From: Sorex araneus | Lineage: Eukaryota; Chordata; Mammalia; Eulipotyphla; Soricidae | Length of the DNA: 64,000 nt | Direction: 5' to 3' | Assembly (NCBI RefSeq): GCF_027595985.1 | Contig: NC_073302.1 | Coordinates: 14,140,311-14,204,310, forward strand | In this document: piece by piece, positions 55,690 to 64,000 of the stretch | Numbering within the stretch: the stretch's first letter is position 1 | Layout: the number at the start of each line of letters is the position of its first letter | Position numbers and translations under genes: made by a program | Notes under the pieces: generated by a model | What the model was told of the DNA's origin: nothing | Databases searched by the model: none | The model's input: only the letters and a program-made list of their open reading frames with translations

Positions 55690-56335
55690 GGAATAAAAAT
55701 GGTCCAATAACTATAAAAAACAATAGGAAGATTCCTCATAATTAAAAATATAGCCAATAGAAAAATTCTATTTTTTGTCCAGCATTCATATTTCTGATTA
55801 CTTATTCAAATGAATTGAAATTGGGGTCTTTAAGACCCCAATCAACTCTCCCATGTACTTGTGATGCTGATAATAATAGGCAGGATGTGAAAAGAGCCAA
55901 ACATTTCCATTTACGGATAAAAGGATGAGAGCATGAGTTGCTATAAATAAAGGAATATTATTTAACCCTGAAGAATGAACTCCTGAACTCCTGTATATAA
56001 AGCAATATGGCTGAAATTTGAGGGCATCAAGCCAACTGAATAAGTAACAAAAGGGCATGTTAGTTTATAAGTAACAAAGTAAAACACTGCATGAATCTAT
56101 AAGACATCTTAAATAATCTGACTCATAGAAAAGGACAGTAGAATGTTGATTGCCAGGATCTGAATGATGTGGAAGAGAAGTGAACATGTCTGATGTCTCA
56201 GTTAGGCAAAATAAGTACTCTTTAGAGATATTCTGAGAAGTGTAGGACCTATATTATATTGTGCACTTGAAAGTCTGTTAGGAAAATAGATTTGCTCTTA
56301 TGTCCTTTTACCAAACAAATAAAAACTGTTTGGGG
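55690..56335 (+). mobile_element. Old L1 (L1M-type) 3' end
   Basis: CCAGCATTCATATTTCTGATTA, AAACATTTCCATTTACGGAT, GGAATATTATTTAACCCTGAAG, TGACTCATAGAAAAGGACAGTAG and TTGATTGCCAGGATCTGAATG follow L1 ORF2 3' end and 3'UTR order. It ends CAAACAAATAAAAACTG. Frames broken. Confidence 0.75.
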
Positions 56336-56444
56336 TTTCTCCTCTAAGTATAGTATCTGCCCTGATAGCAATTTTTTTGTATATCTATTGGCCATTGGTA
56401 TGTCTGCTTAGGGGAAGTGTGTTTATTTCTTTATCCAATTTGTA

Positions 56445-57415
56445 ACTATTCCCACTATTAGCATCTTATGGCTATTACAACAAATCTTTACAACTGTGGG
56501 ACTAAAATCATCAAAAGCTTTAAATGTAACATTTATGAGAGTTAGAAGTTCAAAATTGATCCTCAGGTTCTTCCTGGAACCCAAGGGGTGAATGTGTTTA
56601 CTAGTCTTTGAGGTACCACAAGCTTTCTTTATTCTTTGGCTTCTGACATCTTGTCCATGTAAAAGAATCTCATCCTAGCTTCTATTTTCTATTGTTCAAG
56701 CTCCTTCTGTAATTAGCTTTCTTCTTAATTTTAAAGTTGATTGAGGGTCTGTGATTTATAACACTGTTATGGTTTCCCATGAACATAATTCCAACACTAC
56801 GCCCATGACAACTGTATCTACCATCAGGAATATTGCTCCATAGTTAGAAGCCTGTATCATGAGTGGGGGAGAAGGCAGCTGGAATAGAGAAGGGATTACT
56901 AAGTCAATGATGGTTGGAGGGATCATTCGGGATGGGACATGTGTGCTGAAAGTAGATAAAACTTTCAGATAAAAAAAAGTAGAGCAAACGTGATAGCCTC
57001 TCATTCTCTATACTGCAAACTATAATGCCCCAAAATGAGAGAGAGTATGGTGGAAATTGTCTGCCATAGAGGCAGTAGAGGGCTGAGAAGAGGGAGTGGA
57101 TGCTGGGGATATTGGTGGTGGAAAATGTACTTTGGTGGAAGGATGGGCGTTTGATCATTGTATGACTCAAACTCAAACATGACAGCTTTGTAACTGTATC
57201 TCATGGTAAGTCAATAAAAAAGTGTACCTACATCCTTGCCCCATTGATTTCTTATTTTTAAGAATCTTGATTATTACATTGGGTTTACTTGGATAAATCA
57301 AAATAATCTTTCTATCTCAAGATCTTAATTGTATCTGAAATTCCTCATTTCACACAAGTATAACATCTTCAAAAGTCTCTGAATTTCGACAAACATATTT
57401 TGGTAGACCATATGT
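56445..57415 (-). mobile_element. MLT1-type LTR, split by L1
   Basis: Reversed MLT1 blocks: 56470-56560 (TGGCTATTACAACAAATC, AGAAGTTCAAAATTGATCC), 56620-56740 (CTTTCTTTATTCTTTGGC, TTCTGACATCTTG), then after the insertion 57240-57400 (TTGATTATTACATTGGGTTTAC, AAATCAAAATAATCTTTCTATC). This is an old MaLR long terminal repeat. Confidence 0.6.
56725..57235 (+). mobile_element. L1 3' end inserted in MLT1
   Basis: GAATAGAGAAGGGATTACTAAG, GATGGTTGGAGGGATCATTC, ATACTGCAAACTATAATGCCC, GGTGGAAAATGTACTTTGGTG and GTAACTGTATCTCATGG match the longer 3'UTR at 1122-1602 on the opposite strand. It ends near 57222 at AATAAAAAAG. The 56725-56850 part may be a separate reversed fragment. Confidence 0.65.
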
Positions 57416-58339
57416 TACCAACTATCAGTTATCTAATTGATCAGTTTCATATTGATCTGTTATCTAATGAGCAATTTCCATGTATTAGACAACTGAAGTC
57501 TTTATACTTAATAAGAAAAACCTATTCCTAGCTGGGAGATTAGCTAAGAATATAGAATACCAAATAGGTAATGAAAATAAAATATGAGGAAGGATTTGAT
57601 ATGAGGTAAGGAGAACTATTTTCGAATATTACAGCAAAAGGGTCCTTGATGAACAGCTATTTAGACAAAGCTAATATAAATATGCATTACCAGAATGATT
57701 TACTGTTTGCATAGGAGGAGAGCTGTCCACTATTATATATAAAACAATCTTTGTTAACATGACACTTGTACCTCATGTCTATTTACCAGATACTTGTACA
57801 ATATTACCAGGTAATAATGATTTACCCAATATTTGCATAATACCCGATTTTAGAATCCTGGTTTCATCTTAGGGTCTGTCTTTTGCCAATTCCAATAAAA
57901 ACAACATCTCATACATTCTAGTTCTGAGCCATTGCAGAAATAAAATAAGTTGATATTTTTATAACAGTTTAAGAATGGAAAGATATTTATAAAAATTCTT
58001 GTCATCCTAAATGAGTATATTATGTCTCTCTCTTCTATCATACCACATCATGATTCCAGGTAAGATTCTACCAATTCTTAGCTTCTTACCACCATATTTA
58101 TAGTCATTCTTGACTTAATGACAGCTCCCTTCCCCTTCCCCTTCACTTTAATTCCTCACCACACACCTTCAAAACCTTCTCTCATACTGTATTATTTTCT
58201 TGTTTCATTAATGGCATGGATGATGATGCCCTTTCATGATAAATACCTTTGCCTATGTTTCTTTTTCCTCTTGGAGAAACTAAATCCCTATCCCCAAATC
58301 ATACAATGATATGTGCCGCATGCATTCCTGTGCGTATTT
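57416..58339. other. Anonymous AT-rich sequence
   Basis: Nothing recognised. Confidence 0.4.
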
Positions 58340-58720
58340 CACAACTGAATAAATACGTCTCTATCATCAAAGAATCTTTCCTGATTTTTCACAGAGGGGG
58401 AGTTACACATGTCTTTGGAATGCCTGTCTCCCCTGATACACTTCTAGTATACAACTGTCAAAAGGATTTGTAATTCATACTCTTGCAAGTATTATTATCC
58501 AACTAAATTATGCGATTCTTGAGAGAAACCTGTATATTATTCAATGATGCATCTTCAGCATTGTCCCTTGTAGGACTACTGTGTATGGCTGCTCCGTCCC
58601 CAACCGCTGTACAGCCATCCCATAGAATATGATTTGAATGCTGTACTTGGAACTGCAAAATAGAAAAATCTCAGTATCTTTTTATTGAATGAATGAATGA
58701 ATGAGAAGCATAGCTTGTAA
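58340..58720 (+). mobile_element. L2-like fragment with TGAA array
   Basis: CTGATTTTTCACAGAGGGGG, GATTCTTGAGAGAAACCTGTAT, GATGCATCTTCAGCATTGTCC resemble the L2 3' end. TGAATGAATGAATGAATGAG at 58686 suits its tail. Confidence 0.4.
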
Positions 58721-59078
58721 GCAGTCCATGCAGTCCAAAATATTATGAAGAAGATTGTCATGTATTCTCAGCCCTAATGACAGTTCCATAACCATAATAA
58801 AATGTGGATGCTTTGGAGTTGCTTTTAAATGCTTGCATGCTTTTCCTGTGCTGTTTTACACTAGTCTCCAGCAAATGTTCTTCAGAGAGATGCGCCTGTC
58901 TCTACTGACACCATTAGTTCAGACAAATAGGTAGATATAGCACTCTTGTTGACTTCTGCTTCATTAGAAACTCAAGGGGAAGAGGTTGGGTAAATAATCA
59001 CCAGTGTTTGCCAGCCAGGGATCACATCAAGGGAGGAGAGTATTTTAACTTTTTTGATTGAATGAGAGGTTATTAAAT
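58721..59078. other. Anonymous sequence
   Basis: Nothing recognised. Confidence 0.4.
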
Positions 59079-59290
59079 AAATGTAAGGCAGGGGCTGGAG
59101 TGATATCACAGTGGGTAGGGCATTTGCCTTGCACGCGGCTGACCTGGTTTCGATTCCCAGCATCCCATATAGTCCCCCAGCACCGCCAGGAGTAATTCCT
59201 GAGTGTAGAGCCAGGAGTAACCCCTGTGCATGGCTGTGTGTGACCCAAAAAGAAAAAAAAATGAAACGAAAAGAAAAGAAATGTAAGGCA
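59079..59290 (+). mobile_element. SOR-like SINE with perfect 12-bp duplication
   Basis: Plus copy at 59091-59278 starting GGGGCTGGAGTGATATCAC. The duplication AAATGTAAGGCA lies at 59079-59090 and 59279-59290. The tail has AAAAGAAAAGAA units. Confidence 0.95.
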
Positions 59291-60020
59291 AATGCAAGGT
59301 TGGATATCACAGAGAGATAGTTTCTGTCTCTTCCAACTTGGAGCAACACACAGAGTCTACATTATTGAGGCTCTCTGAAAAGGGATAGGCTACCAGCAGC
59401 AGAAACCACTGGAAAATGACTCTTTTGTGAGTTAGAAGGCCTCAGAGAGATTATTCATTAATTTAACCAACAATGAAATACTTTTGAGTTCTACGTCTGT
59501 CACCAGCCCTGCATTCGCTGGGCAGGGAATTAAAATCCCAGAGTTCAAAACACAATTCTGGGAGCAGGAGATGACTTGGTGGTCAATGTACCTGTCAAGC
59601 AAGTTTGGGACTGACTTGGATTCCTCGTGCCTCCCACGTGCACCTAGCTGTATGGCACTAACTGCTCTGCTGTCTCTGATCCCTATTCCTTGCAAAGCCA
59701 CAGCAAGTTGTGAGCACCACCACAACTCAAATATTCAACCTCTGGTAAGTACTTCAGTTAAGTTGACGTGGGAGTACCATAGACAGGAGTCTGATCTCTG
59801 GAAGGAGCATGTGTGTGAGTGAAACATTGATCTCTGGTGAGCACCACAGCCAGATTGGGCAGGAGTATCTCTGCTATGTGCTGCAGCATCCCTGTGAATA
59901 CACAAGCAAGAAGTGAGATAAAAGAGCGTAACTCCCACCCCCCCGCCCCTCCAAGAACTCTATGAGCAAGAATGTGAGCGCCAGTGTGCACTCCCCCAGG
60001 CATCACCATAACTACGTCAA
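59291..60020. other. Anonymous sequence
   Basis: Nothing recognised; frames here have no family features. Confidence 0.4.
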
Positions 60021-60231
60021 CAGTGGGAGTAAAGGGACCTGAGCAATAGTACAGGAGATAGGGCACTTGCCTTGCATGAAGATGACCCGGGTTCAATTTC
60101 TGGCATTCCATATGATTCCCCCAGGCATTGCCAGGAATAATTCCTGAGTGCAGGGACAGAAGTTAGTTCTGAGCATTGCTGGGTGTGTGGCCCCAAAACA
60201 AAACAGACAAACAAAAACCAGTGGGAATAAA
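60021..60231 (+). mobile_element. SOR-related SINE, variant tail
   Basis: Plus copy at 60034-60218 with GAGCAATAGTACAGGAGATAG and B box GGGTTCAATTTC. Its 3' end reads GCTGGGTGTGTGGCCCCAAAAC instead of GTGTGACCCAAAAAGC, an alternative subfamily. Duplication CAGTGGGAGTAAA / CAGTGGGAATAAA. Confidence 0.9.
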
Positions 60232-60441
60232 AAAGAGGAAGAAATAAAGTTGCAATTCAGTGTAGAAGTTGAATAGATACATTGTTATGTCACAACTTTT
60301 TAATCTATAAATGATAATATACACTTTCTAAGTACTCCTTCCAGGTCATTATGTGTTCTACAGTAAGAGCACATGCACTGTTTTTTTTTTTAACTTCATA
60401 ACTATATAATAACATAGAGTTAGGTTATCTCAACGCTGCTG

Positions 60442-60483
60442 GTGAGCAAATAGCATTGCAGCACTGTCGTCGTGAGCAAATAG
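60442..60483 (-). mobile_element. 18-bp micro-insertion with perfect 12-bp duplication
   Basis: GTGAGCAAATAG lies at 60442-60453 and again at 60472-60483, enclosing CATTGCAGCACTGTCGTC. Its complement resembles the SINE-2 tail (GACAGTGCTACAGTGC at 53526-53550). It reads as an extremely 5'-truncated SINE-2 insertion. Confidence 0.6.
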
Positions 60484-61296
60484 AGGTACCAAAAAGCTGA
60501 ACCTATTATCTCAAATAACACCCAACTGCTGAGCACCAGAGAAGGGATTTAAGTGCATCTCGATAGCCGTCCAATGTCTGTGGTCTTTCACTATGAAGCT
60601 GGAATAACCACCTATACATTTTGTTCTAAAATTCATTCCATTTGTATAGTTGGGGATAGATTTACAGAGATGGTAATGTTGGAGCTTGGGTGTTCCTACA
60701 TTTTAAAGATTGAATTAAAGTCACCTGGTAGATATGGTCCACAGGGAGTTACGATCATAATCAGTGGCACCAAAATAGGTGTGTACATAATGTGTTCAGT
60801 AAGCATCTGACAATATTGTGACCGAAGCATGAATTGTAACCAAGGCAACCAGTCCCTTTGGTATACACTAACATACGTAAGGCAGGCACTGTAAGCCACA
60901 GAGCATCCTTCCTACAGTAAATCCTGGGCAGTAAAGATGCCCATTATTAAGTAATGTATGAAAGGTCAAGGAGCCAATTATTCAGAGGTATTTGCCTTTT
61001 CCAATGAGGATATTGACTGACGCTGGGAAAGTTGACCAATAGCAATTGCCAAAGTCCATGTAGAGAACTGAGAACTTTATCATGTATGCAAAGGGGAAAT
61101 TTGTGAATACTGAGAGAAGGATAGATATGTGCAAGGAGATAAATGTGTGCAGTGATTGCCTCTCTTTTATGTCTCACTCCACCTTGAGTTTTAGCACGAA
61201 GCAAAGTTAATGATTGAGGATTCTCAAAGGATGGTAGCTCAGAGTTCTGAGCTCTGAGAAGTACTCAGATTCATTTTTACAATGAAATAATTCAGT
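60484..61296. other. Anonymous sequence
   Basis: Nothing recognised. Confidence 0.4.
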
Positions 61297-61480
61297 AATT
61301 GTTGGGGCTGGAGTGATAGTACAGTGCATAGGGCATTTGTCTCACACGCAGCTGACCCAGGTTCAATTTCCAGCATCCCATATGGTCCCCCAAGCACTGC
61401 CAGGAATAATTCCTGAGTGGAAAGCCAGGAGTAATCTCTGTGCATCGCTGGGTATGACCCAAAAAACAAAAGGAGAATTG
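61297..61480 (+). mobile_element. SOR-like SINE
   Basis: Plus copy at 61304-61471 starting GGGGCTGGAGTGATAGTAC, with GGTTCAATTTCC and GGGTATGACCCAAAAAAC. A short duplication AATTGT flanks it. Confidence 0.93.
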
Positions 61481-61585
61481 TAAATGTGTTTGTATAAGAT
61501 TTGAGATTAATAGAAAATACTCAGGACTGGTCTAGGGAAGAATAACGTAGTTGAGAAAGAGGAGTTAAGGAACAATAACTTCAAA

Positions 61586-61589
<4 letters not shown>

Positions 61590-61629
<40 letters not shown>

Positions 61630-61630
61630 T
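61590..61630. repeat. ATC microsatellite
   Basis: About 13 ATC units at the 3' end of the composite retroposon. Confidence 0.98.
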
Positions 61631-62290
61631 ATCATCCCATTGATCATCAAATTTCTCGAGCGGTCTCAGTAATGTCTCCATTTGTTCTAGCCCCGAGATT
61701 TTAGAAGCCTCTCTTTACTCATCCTTCCCAACAATGTCGCACTGGAGGCTCTTTCAGGGTCAGGGGAATGAGATTCAGCATTGTTACTGGTTTTGGCACA
61801 TGAATGCACCATGGGGAGTTTGTGAGGCTCTCCCATGTAGGCAGGAAACTCTTGGTAGCTTGCTAGGTTCTCCCAGAGGGAGAAGTAGTCTATAAGATGT
61901 CGTGCAGCCGCAAAGTGGTTGCACACTTCTGGGAGCTTGATTTTAAGTCTCTGGCTATTGGTTGTTGGTGGGATTACACAGCACCAGGGGCAGTCCCTGG
62001 GTTTGACCGCCTAGCTACTGGAAAATGAGAAATCTGGGCAGAAGAGGCCCAGTCCTGATCTGAGCAAGCTTGGAGGTCTCAGCCCTGGGTCCCACACACC
62101 TGGGTTCCTCTGCCTGTACCTTCATGCTTGAGGCTTGTCCAAATGTATGGAGAGGGGCCTTGAGCATATCTGTGGCTAGGCTCCGGAGGTTTTTAGCCTT
62201 GGGAGCTCTGCTTGGGGTGGGGAGGGAAGCTGGAGCCCACCCCCTCCGAGGGGCCCCGGGGAAGACAGCCAGGTGAGCGGGCAAGAGACT
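61590..62290 (-). mobile_element. Composite retroposon: GC-rich module joined to long-form SINE-2
   Basis: In plus coordinates: an ATC array (61590-61630) where the tail should be. Next comes the SINE-2 body with ATTTCTCGAGCGG and GTAATGTCTCCATT, and the 80-bp insert (61675-61770, GAAGCCTCTCTTTACTCATC, GGAGGCTCTTTCAGGGTCAG). Then follow GTTACTGGTTTTGGCAC and TTGGTAGCTTGCTAGG, unfamiliar sequence (61880-62040), and the GC-rich module of 2079-2612 (about 62080-62260: TTCATGCTTGAGGCTTGTCC, GGAGAGGGGCCTTGAGCAT). CTTCAAAAA occurs just outside both ends, a weak possible duplication. Sense is the minus strand: GC module, linker, SINE-2 body, tail. Confidence 0.65.
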
Positions 62291-63029
62291 CTTCAAAAAG
62301 ACTAAAGAAATTTGATTCAGGATTTTTGGTGTCTTGGGGAAAGTTGCTTCTTTATAACTAGTGTAGTTTGTCTATTCTACAAACCATTGACTCCTTTTTC
62401 TTTTTCTTAATGCTTCTTCCTTCCCTTCTGCTCTCAAAGTTCATTCATCACAGAATGAACTCTAGGGGTGGACTCGGGAGAGATCCCTAATATTGACCTT
62501 GAATTTTGTGCAGAGTGAGACTTCAGAAAAATCCACCAAGCCACACTCATGGCAGACAGAATTACTCATGGCATTCTGTACCCAGTGTGTCTGAAAATGG
62601 CCTCTGGATCCTTCTTTACTCAGAGCTTCACAGTGTCAACAAGAGTTGGCATAGGAATCCAATTATAGTCAACAGACCTGGGAATAATGACCTCAAAAAT
62701 CGCTTACACTTTGAGTATCCTTAGATTCTATTACAGATCACCCATGGGAGTTGAGAATTGAATAGAGGTTACCAAAATTTTGTGGCCTACCCCCCTTTTT
62801 TTCTTCAGAAAGAAAAAAATCACTCAGTTCCCCCTTGGAAATCTACCTCACTTAAGGGAACAAATAAAAAGTATTCCACAACTTCACTGGAATCTACTAC
62901 CACTTTCCCTGAATCATTTCAGTAGCCCCCGAGGGTGGTATTACGCACTTTGGAAAATACTGGAGTAGAGGAAGACTGTTTGTGAAAGAAAATGTCAGTG
63001 TCATAACTTTTAGAAAGGCCTTGGATACT
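62291..63029. other. Anonymous sequence
   Basis: 62905-62965 may hold a MER5 scrap (ACGCACTTTGGAAAATACTGG). Nothing else recognised. Confidence 0.35.
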
Positions 63030-63260
63030 ATCATGAGTGTCAACAGCTTTGGCATTTCGAGCAGAACCACTGTTCCAGATGCTCAAAGTTATGCAACAAA
63101 CGACAACCCAGTGGCTTCATTTTAATCGGGCAGGGCATAAGAGGCCATGTTCCTATTACAAGGAGATCTATAAGGAATCACACCATTAATGGTTCCCATT
63201 AAATTCAGAGCATGCGGGGGAAATGGTACTTTGATTTAGTTTAGCAACATGAAGAAATTG
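63030..63260. promoter_or_regulatory. Candidate conserved non-coding element
   Basis: Repeat-free, with ATTTTAATCGGGCAGGGC, CACCATTAATGGTTCCCATTAAATTC and TTTAGCAACATG. The palindrome CCATTAATGG at 63183 is a paired homeodomain-type site. Conservation is untested. Confidence 0.25.
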
Positions 63261-63956
63261 GCAAGATAATCACATAAAAGTGACACTTTTTATGACTGGG
63301 CTATTTGATTTTATGTCAGCAGGTTTCAATTTCCCACGTTTTTATGATGGGATATAGGTTTCCCCATCTAATGTATGCATTAGTCAGAGTAAAGGTTAAA
63401 CAGATTGTTTCAACATTCAGGACTCAAACCTGATGATAATGGTGAAATAATAATATTCCTTGCTTATACAACTTGCCTATCCACTTATAGTGCATGGAGG
63501 GACAAGCGAGGGAAATGAAGTAGGAGCAATAAGAGCTCTGCAGACAGAGGCCTGTGTTCCAATCAAGTATGGGACCATGGCTGAATAATTTTTCTCTCTG
63601 TTAAACAGAATTTTTTTTTTCTTTGTCACATGAGACCTACACTCTAGGGCATGTATGAGATTGAAATGGGACAGTACGTATGTAATGTGCATAGGACAGA
63701 GCTGGAATAAGTCCTATGGCAGAATAAATTCAAATAAGTAAATTCATAGTCACTCATACCTTGTAAGATGGAGAGACCATCTTCCCAAATTAAATTGACT
63801 TAGAAGAATATATGAAAGAGCTATTGCCCCTTGCTTGGGAGATAGTTTTAAAAGACCTTGATGGCTTCCTGTCATGTATCAGGAAATAATAGCAGGGTCA
63901 GGACATATGACTGTGAGGAACTGATAGAAATTAGGCCTTCAGTGAGAGACTATGGC
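63261..63956. other. Anonymous sequence
   Basis: Nothing recognised. Confidence 0.4.
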
Positions 63957-64000
63957 AATGGCTAGAGTGATAGGAGAGAGGGTAGGGTACTTATTTTGCA
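63957..64000 (+). mobile_element. SOR-like SINE head cut by the window end
   Basis: ATGGCTAGAGTGATAGGAG then GGTAGGGTACTTATTTTGCA is the start of the SOR head; the rest lies outside the window. Confidence 0.7.

Noticed and set aside
61590..61630. CRISPR-like regular repeat
   Set aside because: It is a plain ATC microsatellite without spacers, in a mammalian genome.
62190..62290. CpG island or promoter
   Set aside because: The GC-rich stretch is too short and has few CpG; it is part of the composite repeat.

Overview
This window looks like ordinary non-coding mammalian nuclear DNA, intergenic or deep intronic, with no protein-coding exon, rRNA, tRNA or CRISPR array that I can support. The short open reading frames are broken, mostly run through retroposons or microsatellites, and none reads as a known protein. 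The dominant young repeat is a tRNA-derived SINE. It has a tRNA-like head with A and B boxes, a body ending in GTGTGACCCAAAAAGC and an A-tail, and it occurs as about 17 well-preserved copies plus about 15 decayed ones. From memory this matches the SOR SINE family of shrews (Sorex), so the likely source is a soricid shrew. No database search was possible.

Four layers can be read. (1) Young lineage-specific retroposons: the SOR-like SINE; a second tRNA-headed family (called SINE-2 here) with a CTCGAGCAAATC body and a GTGATACAGTGATAC tail (about 9 copies); 3' ends of a young L1 with a G-rich 3'UTR; and one solo LTR-like unit (43140-43708). (2) Old mammal-wide repeats: MIR, L2, L1M, MLT1 and MER5-like pieces, recognised by resemblance to consensus features I know. 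(3) Simple repeats: CCTT, GT/CA, TC, CTGT and ATC arrays, several of them grown from retroposon tails. (4) Anonymous sequence, in which a few stretches rich in TAAT cores are weak candidates for conserved regulatory elements.

Layout: 1-9 kb holds SINE-2, L1 3' end and SOR copies, a GC-rich module present twice, and two candidate regulatory stretches. 9-24 kb holds SOR/MIR/L2, an old L1 interrupted by SINEs, and a local duplication. 24-35 kb has a decayed CA-rich tract, two SINE-2 copies and long L2 remnants. 35-46 kb holds nested L1/SINE-2, a 300-bp CCTT array, the LTR and a long L1M. 46-57 kb has a 211-bp-period tandem duplication, two L1-3'-end insertions with the same 5' boundary, and an MLT1 split by L1. 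57-64 kb is mostly anonymous, with SOR copies, an 18-bp micro-insertion flanked by a perfect duplication, and a composite retroposon at 61590-62290.

The most interesting observations are structural. A GC-rich module occurs alone as a direct pair at 2 kb and again joined to SINE-2 sequence at 62 kb. Two L1-3'-end insertions share the same 5' start. I found no gene system in this window.
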